This document shows positions 43,698 through 53,628 of a DNA stretch of 64,000 nt, in pieces. The position numbers were made by a program, and so were the translations under genes. Each line of letters opens with the position of its first letter. Position 1 is the first letter of the stretch. Source of the stretch: Nonomuraea sp. NEAU-A123 (GTDB lineage: Bacteria > Actinomycetota > Actinomycetes > Streptosporangiales > Streptosporangiaceae); NCBI RefSeq assembly GCF_018603905.1, contig NZ_JAHFZZ010000002.1, forward strand, positions 372,001 through 436,000. Direction: 5' to 3'. Below the pieces are notes generated by a model. That model was given only the letters and a program-made list of their open reading frames with translations. It was not told the origin of the DNA and did not search any database.

Positions 43698-46634
43698 GTG
43701 AGGCGTACGGGCCATGATGACGAGCGGCGGGCCGCGTCGGCGGACGAGCTGGAGCATGCGGCCACGCTCGCGCGGGACCTGTTCGGCCTGGCGGGCCGGC
43801 TGGAGCCGCTGCCGGGGGAGAAGGACCGCAACTTCCGGCTGAGCACGGCGGGCGGCGACCGTTACGTCCTCAAGCTCCACGCGCCGGGCACCGACCCCGC
43901 CGAGCTCGACCTGCAGGACGCCGTGCTGCTGCACCTGGCCGGCTCGCCCTCACCACGCGAGTGGGTCGGAGGCGGCGACCGGCCCTCGGCTCCGCGTGTG
44001 GTGCCGGCCCTGGACGGACGCCGGTCCGCCGCCGCCGCGTGGGTCGACGGCCCGCGCACGGCCAGGGTGCTCACCTGGATGGACGGCCGCCCCTGGGCGG
44101 AGGTCGAGCCGACGGCGCGGCGCCTGCGCGGGCTGGGCCGTCACGTGGCGGCCGTGGACCACGCGCTGCGCGACTTCACCCACCCCGCGATGCGGCGCGA
44201 ACTCGTGTGGAACCTGACCGGCGCCCCCGCGGTCGCGGACCTCGCGCCGCTGCTCGACGGCGAGCTCCGGCCGCTGGTGACCGAGGTCTTCGACCGCTAC
44301 CGCGACCAGGTCGCCCCACGCGTCGCGGCGCTGCCCCACCAGGTGATCCACAACGACGCCAACGAGCTCAACATCCTGGTGGACGACGGCGGCGAGGTGG
44401 CCGCTCTGATCGACTTCGGCGACGTGGCGTGGAACCCGCGCGTCTGCGGGCTGGCGGTGGCCGGGGCGTACGCGATGCAGGGGCACGCCGATCCGCTGCG
44501 GGCGGTGCTGCCCCTGGTGAGCGGGTACGACGAGGTGTCGCCGCTGCGACCGGCCGAGCTCGAGGTCCTGTACGACCTCATGCGTACCCGGCTGGCGATG
44601 AGCGTGTGCCTGTCGGCCTACCAGCACGCGAACGACCCCGCCAACGACTACTTGCTGGCCAGCCGGCGGGGTGTGACGCAGGTGCTGCGGCGGCTGGCCG
44701 GGACGAGCCCGGACCTCGCTCACTTCCGGCTGCGCGACGCGGTCGGCTTCACGCCCAACCCACTGACCCGGGCCGTACGCCAGCACTTCGAGTCCGGCGC
44801 GGCCCATCCCGTGCCCCTGCTTTCCGGCGCGGCCCATCCCGCGCCTCTACTGTCCGGCGCGGCCCAGCCGACGCCTCTACTGGACGCCCCGCCGGCCCGC
44901 TACGGCGAGGAGAGCGCGCCGCGACCCGGACGGCGGCCGGAGATCCACCTGGGGTGCGACCTGGCCGCCCGCGAGGGCGTCACCGTGCGGTGCCCTCTCC
45001 CGTCGGTCGTGCACACCGTGAAGACCCACCCGTCCGGCTCCGTCGTGCTGGAGCACCGCACCGACGACGGCGTACCGTTCTGGACCCTCTACCGGCACCT
45101 GGACCCGGAATCGATCACCCACCTCACCCCGGGCGGCGAGCTGGCACCCGGCGAACCGCTGGGGACGGCCGGAGCCACGGACCCGCCGCGCCTGCAGTTG
45201 CTGACCCACCTACTCGGCATGGGAACCGACATCCCGGACACCGCGCCCGCCGACGAGGCGGACCTGTGGAGGGGCATCAGCACCGACCCCGGCCTGATCC
45301 ACGGGCAAGGGGGCGCGGCGCGACCACCTCGGGAGGCAAGCGGTATCGCCGCGCGCCGGCGGACGAATCTCAGCCGGGCGATGAGCCTGTCCTATCGTGA
45401 GCCGCTGCACCTCGTCCGGGGTGAGGGCGCCTACCTGTTCGACGCCGCCGGCCGTCCGTGGCTGGACCTGGTGAACAACGTCTGCCATGTGGGCCACTGC
45501 CACCCGCGGGTGGTGGCCGCGGGGCATCGGCAGGCGGCCCGGCTCAACACCAACACCCGGTATCTGCACGATTCCGTCGTGGAGTACGCCCGCCGCCTGG
45601 TCGAGCTGCTGCCGGACCCGTTGCGGGTCTGCTTCTTCGTCAACTCCGGCTCCGAGGCCAACGACCTCGCGCTGAGGCTGGCGGCGGCTCATACGGGCGC
45701 CGCGGACGTGCTGGTCCTCGACCATGCCTACCACGGCCATCTGTCCTCGCAGATCGCCTTGAGCCCGTACAAGTTCAACCGGCGCGGCGGGCGCGGCCGG
45801 CCGGACACCACCCATGTCTGCGAACTGCCCGACCCCTACCGTGGCCGGCTGCGGGCGGGCCGGGACCACGATCTGGGCCGGCGCTACGCCGGCTCGGTCG
45901 CCGACCGGCTGGCCGAACTCGCGCCGACCGGGCGGCGGCCCGCCGCGTTCTTCGCCGAGTCGCTGCAGAGCTGCGGCGGTCAGATCGTCTACCCCGACGG
46001 CTATCTGCGCGAGGCGTTCGAGCACGTACGGCGGGCGGGCGGGGTGTGCGTGGCCGACGAGGTGCAGGTGGGGCTGGGGCGGGTGGGGCGGAGCTTTTGG
46101 GGGTTCGAGCCGCAGGGGGTCGTGCCCGACATCCTCACGCTGGGCAAGCCGCTGGGCAACGGGCATCCGCTGGCCGCCGTGGTGACCACGCCGGAGATCG
46201 CGCGGTCGTTCGAGACGGGGATGGAGTACTTCAACACCTTCGGCGGCAACCCGGTCTCGGCCGAGATCGGGCTGGCCGTGCTCGACGTCGTACGCGATGA
46301 GGGTCTGCAGGCCCACGCGCGCCGGCGCGGCGAGCAACTCCTGGACGGGCTGCGCCGGCTGCGGAGCCGCCATCGGCTGATCGGAGACGTCCGGGGCGAG
46401 GGGCTCTTCCTCGGTGTGGAGCTGAGCCTGGAGGGGCGGCGGCCGGCCACCGCGCAGGCGGGCGCGGTCAAGGAGGCGGTGAAGGCGCGCGGGGTGCTGC
46501 TGTCGACGGACGGGCCGGATGACAACGTTCTCAAGATCAAGCCTCCCCTGGTGGTGACCGAAGCGGACTGCGAGCTGTTCCTCGATGTCCTCGGCGATGC
46601 GCTGGGCGAGGTCGAGGCCTCCCTCACTTCTTGA
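43698..46634 (+). CDS. Fusion of APH-type kinase, inactive M23 domain and class III PLP phospholyase
   Basis: 978-residue three-domain protein. Residues 1 to about 350 are an aminoglycoside/hydroxylysine-kinase-like domain with VIHNDANELNIL (catalytic Asp220) and IDFGD (Asp239). Residues about 414-525 are an M23 (LytM) domain keeping His417 and Asp421 but with Arg498 and Gln500 where the HxH motif should be, so not catalytic. Residues about 552-975 are a class III aminotransferase fold of the phospholyase subgroup (PHYKPL/ETNPPL), with PLP-binding Lys817 in LGKPLGNGHPLAAVV. The expected chemistry is phosphorylation of an amino alcohol, then PLP-dependent elimination of phosphate and ammonia to an aldehyde. 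GTG 43698 has GAGGGGAG upstream. Confidence 0.85.
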   Translation: MRRTGHDDERRAASADELEHAATLARDLFGLAGRLEPLPGEKDRNFRLSTAGGDRYVLKLHAPGTDPAELDLQDAVLLHLAGSPSPREWVGGGDRPSAPRVVPALDGRRSAAAAWVDGPRTARVLTWMDGRPWAEVEPTARRLRGLGRHVAAVDHALRDFTHPAMRRELVWNLTGAPAVADLAPLLDGELRPLVTEVFDRYRDQVAPRVAALPHQVIHNDANELNILVDDGGEVAALIDFGDVAWNPRVCGLAVAGAYAMQGHADPLRAVLPLVSGYDEVSPLRPAELEVLYDLMRTRLAMSVCLSAYQHANDPANDYLLASRRGVTQVLRRLAGTSPDLAHFRLRDAVGFTPNPLTRAVRQHFESGAAHPVPLLSGAAHPAPLLSGAAQPTPLLDAPPARYGEESAPRPGRRPEIHLGCDLAAREGVTVRCPLPSVVHTVKTHPSGSVVLEHRTDDGVPFWTLYRHLDPESITHLTPGGELAPGEPLGTAGATDPPRLQLLTHLLGMGTDIPDTAPADEADLWRGISTDPGLIHGQGGAARPPREASGIAARRRTNLSRAMSLSYREPLHLVRGEGAYLFDAAGRPWLDLVNNVCHVGHCHPRVVAAGHRQAARLNTNTRYLHDSVVEYARRLVELLPDPLRVCFFVNSGSEANDLALRLAAAHTGAADVLVLDHAYHGHLSSQIALSPYKFNRRGGRGRPDTTHVCELPDPYRGRLRAGRDHDLGRRYAGSVADRLAELAPTGRRPAAFFAESLQSCGGQIVYPDGYLREAFEHVRRAGGVCVADEVQVGLGRVGRSFWGFEPQGVVPDILTLGKPLGNGHPLAAVVTTPEIARSFETGMEYFNTFGGNPVSAEIGLAVLDVVRDEGLQAHARRRGEQLLDGLRRLRSRHRLIGDVRGEGLFLGVELSLEGRRPATAQAGAVKEAVKARGVLLSTDGPDDNVLKIKPPLVVTEADCELFLDVLGDALGEVEASLTS
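44793..44882 (+). repeat. Three 30-bp tandem repeats in the fusion gene
   Basis: Three copies starting TCCGGCGCGGCCCA at 44793, 44823 and 44853 encode SGAAHPVPLL, SGAAHPAPLL and SGAAQPTPLL. They lengthen the linker between the kinase and M23 domains without shifting the frame. Confidence 0.8.
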
Positions 46635-46649
46635 CGTAGCCGTTTATTT

Positions 46650-46661
46650 GAGCGATCGTTC
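46650..46661. promoter_or_regulatory. CGATCG-centred operator, copy 3
   Basis: GAGCGATCGTTC in TTTGAGCGATCGTTCGACTG, 19 nt before the amidase start and just after the fusion gene, so the amidase operon has its own controlled promoter. Confidence 0.65.
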
Positions 46662-46679
46662 GACTGCTTAGGAGAGACG

Positions 46680-48164
46680 ATGACCGATACCAGCAGCCTC
46701 CCGGAGCCGGTCGGCACCGGGCCGGAGGGGTGGCCGAGCGCCACCGAACTGGCCGAGCGGATCGCCTCCGGCGCGGTCGGCGCGCGCGAGGTCCTGGAAG
46801 GCTACCTGGCGCGCATCGACGCGCTCGATCCCGCGCTGAACGCGTTCTGCCACGTCGACCATGACCAGGCCCGCCAGGCGGCCGACGCGGCCGACGCGCG
46901 GGTGGCGGCGGGCGGGCCGCTGCCGCCGTTCCTGGGCGTGCCTATCGCGATCAAGGATCTGCACCCGGTCCGCGGCCGGCCGCTGTGCAGCGCCTCCAAC
47001 GCCGTCGAGCACCGCGTGATGGACGCCGACGCGCCGGCGGTCAAGGCGTTGCGGGAGGCGGGTTTCGTGTTCGTGGGCGCGACGACGTCGCCGGAGTTCG
47101 GCACCGTGTCGGTCACCGAGTCGCTGCGCCACGGCGTCACCCGCAGCCCCTGGGACCTGAACCGCAGCCCGGGCGGTTCCAGCGGCGGCGCCGCCGCGGC
47201 CGTGGCGGCCGGTCTGCTGCCCGTCGCGCACGGATCCGACGGGGCGGGCTCCATCCGCGAGCCCGCCAGCTTCTGCGGGCTGGTCGGGTTGAAGCCGAGC
47301 CGCGGGCGCGTCCCGTCCGACGCGCACTACATGGAGGGCTTCGCGACCGAGGGCGTGCTCACCCGTACCGTGCTGGACACCGCGGCGATCCTGGACGTCT
47401 TCGCGGCGGCCCCGCAGTCCACCTGGTACAGCGCTCCCCCGGCCGACGAGCCGTACCGGTGGCAGGCCGGGCGTGATCCGCGGCGGCTGCGCGTCGGGCT
47501 CAACCTGCAGCCCGCCTTCCCCGCCGAGGTGCACCCCGCGGCCGTCGCCCTGGCCCGCCGGGCCGCCGACCTGCTCGCCGACCTCGGGCACGAGGTGGTC
47601 GAGCAGTCGATTCCGGGGCTCGACCCCGACTGGTTCCAGCCCCGTTTCGAGATCCTGTACGCCACCGGTTCGGCCGACTGCGCGATCGTGGACGAGTCGG
47701 CGGCCGAGCCGCTCAACCGGACCCTTCGCCGGGCCGCCCGCCAGACCGACTCGCTGACGTACGTGCGGACCATGCTGGAACTGCAGTGGCGCTCGGCCGA
47801 GATGTACCGGGCGTGGGAGGCCGTCGACGTGCTGCTCACCCCGACCAACCCGGTCCTGGCCCCGAGTGAGGGGGCGCTGTGGCAGGGGCAGGACGCCGAC
47901 CCGTGGCTGCCGCTGCGGCGCGCGGAGGAGACCGCCTCGCTCACCGCCCTGGCGAACATGCTGGGCCTGCCCGCGATCTCCATCCCGCTCGTGGAGCAGC
48001 ACGGCGGCCTGCCGCTCGGCGTCCAGCTCATCGGCGGCAGGTGGCGCGACGGCACGGTCCTGGCCCTGGCCGGCCAGCTCGAACGAGCCCACCCGTGGCG
48101 TCACCGCAGACCCAGCCTGCCTGCGACCATCGAATCCTCCGGGAGGAACACTTCATGGATCTGA
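46680..48164 (+). CDS. Amidase (amidase-signature family)
   Basis: 494-residue amide hydrolase with the Ser-cisSer-Lys triad: Lys in GVPIAIKDLHPV, cis-Ser in NRSPGGSSGGAAAAVAAG and the nucleophile Ser in GSDGAGSIREPA. Substrates of the family range from simple amides to N-acyl amino acids. The ATG at 46680 has AGGAGA 7 nt upstream. It overlaps the next gene by 10 nt and heads a tightly coupled set (amidase, amidohydrolase, acyl-CoA ligase, aldehyde dehydrogenase). Confidence 0.88.
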   Translation: MTDTSSLPEPVGTGPEGWPSATELAERIASGAVGAREVLEGYLARIDALDPALNAFCHVDHDQARQAADAADARVAAGGPLPPFLGVPIAIKDLHPVRGRPLCSASNAVEHRVMDADAPAVKALREAGFVFVGATTSPEFGTVSVTESLRHGVTRSPWDLNRSPGGSSGGAAAAVAAGLLPVAHGSDGAGSIREPASFCGLVGLKPSRGRVPSDAHYMEGFATEGVLTRTVLDTAAILDVFAAAPQSTWYSAPPADEPYRWQAGRDPRRLRVGLNLQPAFPAEVHPAAVALARRAADLLADLGHEVVEQSIPGLDPDWFQPRFEILYATGSADCAIVDESAAEPLNRTLRRAARQTDSLTYVRTMLELQWRSAEMYRAWEAVDVLLTPTNPVLAPSEGALWQGQDADPWLPLRRAEETASLTALANMLGLPAISIPLVEQHGGLPLGVQLIGGRWRDGTVLALAGQLERAHPWRHRRPSLPATIESSGRNTSWI

Positions 48165-49045
48165 CCGCCCCGCTCTCCTCGACGATCATCGACTTCCGCG
48201 TACGGGTGCCCAGCGCCGCACGCCCCCCGCTCGCGGCCGGCGGCGACGTCTACACCCAGTACGAAGCGGTCCTCGACATCGGCGACGGCTGGCACAAGGG
48301 CATGGGCGAGTTGCTGGCCGAGATGGACGAGGCCGGGGTCGGGCACGCCGTGCTGCACGCGGAGTACGAGCACGGCGACTACGCCGACGCGCTGAATGAG
48401 GAGGTGGCCGAGCAGGTGCGGCTGCGGCCCGACCGGTTCTCCGGCTTCGGGACGGTCACGCTGGAGCCCCTGTCGATCATGCGCGCCGTACGCCAGGTCG
48501 AGCGGGTGGCCGCGCTGGGGCTGGCGGGGATCAACGTGCAGCCGTCGTTCTTCGGCCACGCGATCGACGACCGGCCGCTGTACCCGGTGTACGCCAAGGC
48601 CACCGAGCTGGGGCTGGCGATCGGCATCCACACGGGCGTCAACTACTCGCGCCGGCACCCGATCGAGTCCGAACGGCCCGTCCGCCTGGACCAGGTCGCC
48701 TGCGACTTCCCCGAGGCGACGCTCATCGCCTGCCATGGCGCCTGGCCGTGGGTGCCGGAGATCGTGGCCGTGGCGCGGCGCCACCCCAATGTGCTCATCG
48801 ACTTCGGCGGCCTGGCCCCCAAGTATCTCGGTGTGCCGGGATCGGGCTGGGAGATGATGCTGCGCTTCATGGACCGGGTCCTGCGCGGGCAGGTGCTGTT
48901 CGCCACGGACTGGCCCGTCTTCCCGCACCTGCGGGCTCTGGAGGAGTGGCATGGCCTCGGTCTGCGGGCCGAGACGCTGGACGCGCTGCTGCACGACAAC
49001 GCCGGACGGCTGCTGGCGGCCCGCCAGGAGGCGGTGCCGGTATGA
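48155..49045 (+). CDS. Amidohydrolase family 2 protein (ACMSD-like)
   Basis: 296-residue TIM-barrel metalloenzyme of amidohydrolase family 2, which includes decarboxylases (ACMSD, gamma-resorcylate) and hydratases. Blocks are IIDFRVRVPS near the start, FSGFGTVTLEP, AIGIHTGVNYSRRHP, LIACHGAWPWVPEI and the metal/acid Asp in VLFATDWPVFP. The first His-x-His ligand pair appears replaced (DFRVRVP), so metal binding may differ. GGGAGGA precedes ATG 48155, inside the amidase stop region; the end overlaps the ligase start (ATGA). Confidence 0.8.
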   Translation: MDLTAPLSSTIIDFRVRVPSAARPPLAAGGDVYTQYEAVLDIGDGWHKGMGELLAEMDEAGVGHAVLHAEYEHGDYADALNEEVAEQVRLRPDRFSGFGTVTLEPLSIMRAVRQVERVAALGLAGINVQPSFFGHAIDDRPLYPVYAKATELGLAIGIHTGVNYSRRHPIESERPVRLDQVACDFPEATLIACHGAWPWVPEIVAVARRHPNVLIDFGGLAPKYLGVPGSGWEMMLRFMDRVLRGQVLFATDWPVFPHLRALEEWHGLGLRAETLDALLHDNAGRLLAARQEAVPV

Positions 49046-50604
49046 CCGTTCCGCGATTGGCCCGCATCACCGACTACGTCGGTCATTGGGCCACCCACCG
49101 CCCGGCGCGCGAGGCGCTGGTCGGCGAGCAGGGCCGCTGGACGTACCAGCGGCTGCGTGCGGACGTCGACCGCTGCGCGGCCGCGCTGCTGGCCGCCGGC
49201 GTGCGGCACGGCGACCGGGTGGCGCTGCTCGGCCATCCGCAGCCGGAATGCTTCGTGGTCTTCCTGGCGGCGGCGAGCATCGGCGCCGTCTGGGTGGGCC
49301 TGAACCCCAAGTACACGATCGCCGAGCTGTCCCACGTGGTCGCCGACAGCGAGCCGACCCTGCTGTTCGGCATGCTCGACGCCGAGAACGCCACGCTGAG
49401 CGCGCTGCGGTCGCTGGGGTCGGTGCGCGTGGTGACCCGTGACCGTGCGGTGGACGGGCTGTCGCTCTCCTATGAGGAGTTCCTCGACACCGGCGCGGAC
49501 GTGCCCGGTGACCTGCTGGCCGGCGCCCGCGAGCAGGTCCGGCCACTGGACGCGGCGGCGATGATCTACACCTCCGGCAGCACCGGCCGGCCCAAGGGCG
49601 CGCTCGTCCCGCACTGGGGGCTGGCCCACTGCGGCGCGGTGCAGGCGGGACGCTGGTACGGCGAGGCGCCCCGCAAGCTGTGCGACCTGCCGCTCAACCA
49701 CATCGGCGGGCTCGGCGACATCAGCACCTCGATCCTCACCGCCGGCGGCACGGTCGTGTACATGCGGCGCTTCGACCCCGCAGGCGCGCTGCGCATGGTC
49801 GAGCGCGAACGCCTGACGCACCTGTACTGCATTCCGACGCAGTTGCTGGCCATGGTGACAACGGCGGAGTGGTCCCAGTGCGACCTCGGCTCGCTGGAGT
49901 ACATCCTGTGGGGCGGGGCCGCCGCGCCGCAGAGCCTGCTGCAGACGCTGGCCACGACGGGCGCGCGGCTGGCCACCAGCTACAGCCTCACCGAGTCGAC
50001 CGGTTCGGTCACCTACACCGACCCGGGCGACCCGCTGGAGGTGCTGGCCTGGAGCGTGGGCCGGGTGGATCCGCACTACGAGGTCACGCTGCGCCGCCCC
50101 GACGGCGCCGCGTCCGGCGCCGGCGAGCTGCTCGTGCGGGGCGACTTCATCACCCGGGGCTACTGGCGGGCGCCGGAGGCCACCCGGGCGGCGATCGACG
50201 GCGACGGCTGGCTTCACACCGGCGACCTGGCGGTGGAGGAGGCGGGCGGCCACCTCCGCCTCGTCGGCCGTCTCAAGGAGATGTTCAAGTCGGGCGGCTA
50301 CAACGTCTACCCCCGCGAGCTCGAAGCCGCGATCGAGGAGCATCCGGCCGTCGCGCTGGCCGCCGTGGTCGGCGTGCCCGATGAGCGCTGGGGCGAGGTC
50401 GGGCACGCCTTCGTCGTGCCGAGCGCGCCGGTCACGGCGGGTGAGCTGCGCGAGTACGCCCGCGCGCGGCTGGCCAACTACAAGGTGCCGAAGGTGTTCC
50501 GGCTGGCGGCGGAGCTGCCGAAGCTGCCCATCGGCAAGATCGACAAAGTGGAGCTGCGCCGCCGCGCCATGACGCTGGGAGATGGACATGATGGAGATCG
50601 GTAA
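49042..50604 (+). CDS. Acyl-CoA synthetase (AMP-forming)
   Basis: 520-residue adenylate-forming ligase activating a carboxylic acid to its CoA thioester. Motifs are the P-loop [28 protein letters not shown], the hinge region [31 protein letters not shown] and the catalytic C-terminal Lys in [13 protein letters not shown]. Start ATG 49042 overlaps the previous stop, and its end overlaps the aldehyde dehydrogenase. Unlike the truncated ligase near 14.3 kb, all motifs are present. It probably activates the acid product of this pathway. Confidence 0.9.
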   Translation: MTVPRLARITDYVGHWATHRPAREALVGEQGRWTYQRLRADVDRCAAALLAAGVRHGDRVALLGHPQPECFVVFLAAASIGAVWVGLNPKYTIAELSHVVADSEPTLLFGMLDAENATLSALRSLGSVRVVTRDRAVDGLSLSYEEFLDTGADVPGDLLAGAREQVRPLDAAAMIYTSGSTGRPKGALVPHWGLAHCGAVQAGRWYGEAPRKLCDLPLNHIGGLGDISTSILTAGGTVVYMRRFDPAGALRMVERERLTHLYCIPTQLLAMVTTAEWSQCDLGSLEYILWGGAAAPQSLLQTLATTGARLATSYSLTESTGSVTYTDPGDPLEVLAWSVGRVDPHYEVTLRRPDGAASGAGELLVRGDFITRGYWRAPEATRAAIDGDGWLHTGDLAVEEAGGHLRLVGRLKEMFKSGGYNVYPRELEAAIEEHPAVALAAVVGVPDERWGEVGHAFVVPSAPVTAGELREYARARLANYKVPKVFRLAAELPKLPIGKIDKVELRRRAMTLGDGHDGDR

Positions 50605-52012
50605 TGTCATCGACGGCGAGTCCGCCGATCCGCTCGACGGCGAGTGGGCGCCCGTGCTCGACCCGGCGACCGGCGAGACGATCGCGCGCGCCCCGCGCTC
50701 GGGGCCCGCGGACGTCGACCGGGCGGTGGCCGCGGCCGAGGCGGCCTTCCCCGGCTGGGCCGCCACGACCCCGGGCGAACGCGCGCTCGCGCTGCTCAAG
50801 CTGGCCGACGCGATCGAGGAGCACGGAGCCGAACTGGCCGAACTGGAGTCGGCCAACGCCGGAAAGCCCCTGCATGTGGTCAAGCGCGATGAGATCGGCA
50901 CGATGGCCGACAACCTGCGCTTCTTCGCCGGCGCCGCCCGCTGCCTGGAGGGCAAGGCGGCCGGCGAGTACGTGGCCGGCTACACCTCGATGCTGCGCCG
51001 CGAGCCCGTGGGCGTGGTCGGCCAGATCACGCCGTGGAACTACCCGTTGATGATGGCGGTGTGGAAGATCGGCCCCGCGCTGGCCGCGGGCTGCACGAGC
51101 GTGCTCAAGCCCGCGCCCACCACACCGGTGACGACGGTCAGGCTCGCCGAGCTGGCCGCCGGCATCTTCCCGCCCGGCGTGCTCAACGTCGTCGTCGGCG
51201 GCGACGAGCCGGGCGCGGCGCTGGTCGAGCATCCCGGCGTCGAGCTCGTCTCGCTCACCGGGTCCGTCGAGACCGGCCGGTGGGTGGCCGAGCACGCGGC
51301 CCGCACGCTCAAGCGCACCCATCTGGAGCTCGGCGGCAAGGCTCCGGTCGTGGTGTTCGACGACGCCGACCTGGAGGCGGCGCTGGAGATCATCTCCGGC
51401 GCCGGCTTCTACAACGCGGGGCAGGACTGCACGGCGGCCACCCGGGTGCTGGCCGCGCCCCGTCTGTACGACGACCTCGTCGCCGGCCTGGCCGCCAAGG
51501 CCAAAGAGCTGGTGATGGGCGACATGAGCGCGCCGGACACGACGCTCGGCCCGCTCAACAGCCTGCGCCAGCGCGAGCGGGTGGCGGGCTTCCTGGAGCG
51601 CCGGCCCGGCCACGCGCAGGTCGTCACCGGGGGCCGGGCCGCCGACCGGCCGGGCTTCTTCTTCGAGCCGACGGTCGTCGCCGGGCTGCGGCAGGACGAC
51701 GAGCTGATCCAGCGGGAGATCTTCGGCCCGGTCATCACCGTCCAGCGCTTCGGCGACGAGGAGGAGGCCATCAGGCTGGCCAACGGCACGCCGTACGGTC
51801 TGGCCGCCTCGGTCTGGACGCGTGACATCGGGCGGGCCCTGCGCATGTCCAAGGCGCTGCGCTTCGGCTGCGTCTGGATCAACGACCACGTCCCGCTCGC
51901 CTCGGAGATGCCGCACGGCGGCTACAAGCAGTCGGGCCACGGCAAGGACCTGTCGGCGTACGCGCTTGAGGACTACACGCACGTCAAACACGTGATGGCC
52001 AGCCTGCGCTGA
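50588..52012 (+). CDS. Aldehyde dehydrogenase (aminobutyraldehyde/betaine-type)
   Basis: About 474-residue NAD(P)-dependent dehydrogenase. Typical parts are [20 protein letters not shown], the general-base Glu in [14 protein letters not shown] and the nucleophile Cys in [14 protein letters not shown], plus [12 protein letters not shown] near the end. NAGQDCTA and GFYNAGQ are most like 4-aminobutyraldehyde dehydrogenases, which act on amino-aldehydes. Three ATGs lie at 50582, 50588 and 50591; GGGAG upstream best suits 50588. It could oxidise the aldehyde released by the phospholyase. Confidence 0.9.
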   Translation: MMEIGNVIDGESADPLDGEWAPVLDPATGETIARAPRSGPADVDRAVAAAEAAFPGWAATTPGERALALLKLADAIEEHGAELAELESANAGKPLHVVKRDEIGTMADNLRFFAGAARCLEGKAAGEYVAGYTSMLRREPVGVVGQITPWNYPLMMAVWKIGPALAAGCTSVLKPAPTTPVTTVRLAELAAGIFPPGVLNVVVGGDEPGAALVEHPGVELVSLTGSVETGRWVAEHAARTLKRTHLELGGKAPVVVFDDADLEAALEIISGAGFYNAGQDCTAATRVLAAPRLYDDLVAGLAAKAKELVMGDMSAPDTTLGPLNSLRQRERVAGFLERRPGHAQVVTGGRAADRPGFFFEPTVVAGLRQDDELIQREIFGPVITVQRFGDEEEAIRLANGTPYGLAASVWTRDIGRALRMSKALRFGCVWINDHVPLASEMPHGGYKQSGHGKDLSAYALEDYTHVKHVMASLR

Positions 52013-52059
52013 ACGCCGGCCGCTCGAGCTCGGGAGTGCCGCCCCACATCCACTTAATC

Positions 52060-52071
52060 TATCGATCGTTC
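52060..52071. promoter_or_regulatory. CGATCG-centred operator, copy 4
   Basis: TATCGATCGTTC, 17 nt before the substrate-binding protein start, placing the ABC importer under the same control. Confidence 0.6.
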
Positions 52072-52087
52072 GAAATGGTGATTGCCC

Positions 52088-53626
52088 ATGATGCGATGGA
52101 AGGCCGCGGGACGCGTCCTGCTGGTGATGGCCCTGCTGGCCACGGGCTGCGGCAGCGGCGCGCCGCCGGGGAAGGCCGCGTCCCCTGACGGCGGGACGCC
52201 GAAACGCGGCGGGAGCCTGACGATCCTGCGCGCCTCCGACATCGACGGCTGGGATCCCGACAAGGCCATCCAGCTCGCCACGTTCCAGACCCTGCCGCAG
52301 GTGATGGAGGGCCTGGTGCGCTACGCGCCCGACGGCACCTCGATCGAACCCGGCCTGGCGCAGAGCTGGAAGCTCGACGCCAAGGCCAAGACCATCACCT
52401 TCACGCTGCGTTCCGGGCTGACCTTCAGCGACGGCCGGCCCCTGACCTCGCAGGACGCCGCCTTCTCCGTCGAGCTCTGGCGCAAGGGGCTGTCCCTCGG
52501 CACGCTGTACGCGGCCATCACCGGCACCGCCACACCCGACCCGCGGACCCTGGTCATCAAAATGAGCAAGGCGAGCACGTTCACACTCACCTGGCTCAGC
52601 AACGGCTCCTCGGTCATCGTGCCGAAAGACTTCGGCGGGATGAGCCGCAAGGACTTCTTCACCAAGCCGATCGGCGCCGGCCCCTTCGTCGTGGCCTCCT
52701 ACCGGCCGGGCCAGCAGCTCGTCCTGGAACGCAACCCGCGCTACCACGACCCCGCGCGCCCCTACCTGAACCGCCTCACCTACGACGTCGTCGCCGACCC
52801 CAACCAGCAGCTGCTGCGCTACCAGAGCCGCCAGGCCGACGCCATCGAGGCGGTGCCGCTCGACCTGGCCGCCCAGATCCCGCGCGGCGAGCAGGTGATC
52901 GTCCACCCGTCGGCGACGATCCACGGCATCTTCGTCAACGCCGCCCGGCAACCGGGCAACGACCTGCACTTCCGGCGCGCGGTCAGCCTGGCGATCGACC
53001 GCGCCCGCTACATCCAGGCGGTGTTCGGCGGTCTGGCCGCACCGGCCACGGGCGGGCTGCCGCCGCGGGTCCAGGGCTCGGTCGGGTGCGGGTGCGTGTA
53101 CGAGACCGGCGTGGAGAAGGCCAAGCAGGAGCTGGCCCAGTCCTCCTACCGGCCGGGGACGAAGGTGGAGCTGGTGGTGGACGCCACGACGCCCTTCTCC
53201 ACCCGCGCGGGCGAGACCGCCGCGGCGCTGCTGCGGGCCGCCGGCATCGAGGTCGACCTGCAGAAGCTGGAGGTGCAGGTACTCGTCGACCGGCAGGCGA
53301 AGGGCGCCTACGACCTGTCGCTGGGCGAGGTCGGCAGCGTCTCACCGACCGTCGGCGACATCTTCGGCCTCATCGTGGCCACCGGCGGGCTGTACTCCGG
53401 CCTGCCGATGAAGACCATCTCCGACGCCTTCACCCGGCTGGAGATCGCCCGGACCGACCAGGAACGGGCCGAGGCGGTACGCGTGGCCGAGACCTGGATC
53501 CACGACAACCTGCCCTACATCCCGACCGCCTTCCCCGACCGCCTCTTCGCCGTCTCCCCCAAGGTGAAGGGCCTCAAGGTGACCCCCTTCCTGTCCTATC
53601 CGGCCGACCTGCTCTGGGCGGCGTGA
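52088..53626 (+). CDS. Peptide-type ABC importer, substrate-binding lipoprotein
   Basis: 512-residue family 5 extracellular solute-binding protein (OppA/DppA type). The N-terminus RVLLVMALLATGC is a lipobox with Cys21, so it is a lipoprotein outside the membrane. The body has RASDIDGWDPDKAIQLATFQ, the LRSGLTFSDGRPLTSQDAAF block and PIGAGPFVVASYRPGQ, typical of the family. Five importer genes run from here to 57414 with overlapping ends. Ligands are oligopeptides, opines or similar polar compounds. Confidence 0.9.
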   Translation: MMRWKAAGRVLLVMALLATGCGSGAPPGKAASPDGGTPKRGGSLTILRASDIDGWDPDKAIQLATFQTLPQVMEGLVRYAPDGTSIEPGLAQSWKLDAKAKTITFTLRSGLTFSDGRPLTSQDAAFSVELWRKGLSLGTLYAAITGTATPDPRTLVIKMSKASTFTLTWLSNGSSVIVPKDFGGMSRKDFFTKPIGAGPFVVASYRPGQQLVLERNPRYHDPARPYLNRLTYDVVADPNQQLLRYQSRQADAIEAVPLDLAAQIPRGEQVIVHPSATIHGIFVNAARQPGNDLHFRRAVSLAIDRARYIQAVFGGLAAPATGGLPPRVQGSVGCGCVYETGVEKAKQELAQSSYRPGTKVELVVDATTPFSTRAGETAAALLRAAGIEVDLQKLEVQVLVDRQAKGAYDLSLGEVGSVSPTVGDIFGLIVATGGLYSGLPMKTISDAFTRLEIARTDQERAEAVRVAETWIHDNLPYIPTAFPDRLFAVSPKVKGLKVTPFLSYPADLLWAA

Positions 53627-53628
53627 GC

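Noticed and set aside
48643..52969. Long - strand frames opposite the amidohydrolase, ligase, dehydrogenase and importer genes
   Set aside because: These are antisense shadows of well-supported + strand genes.
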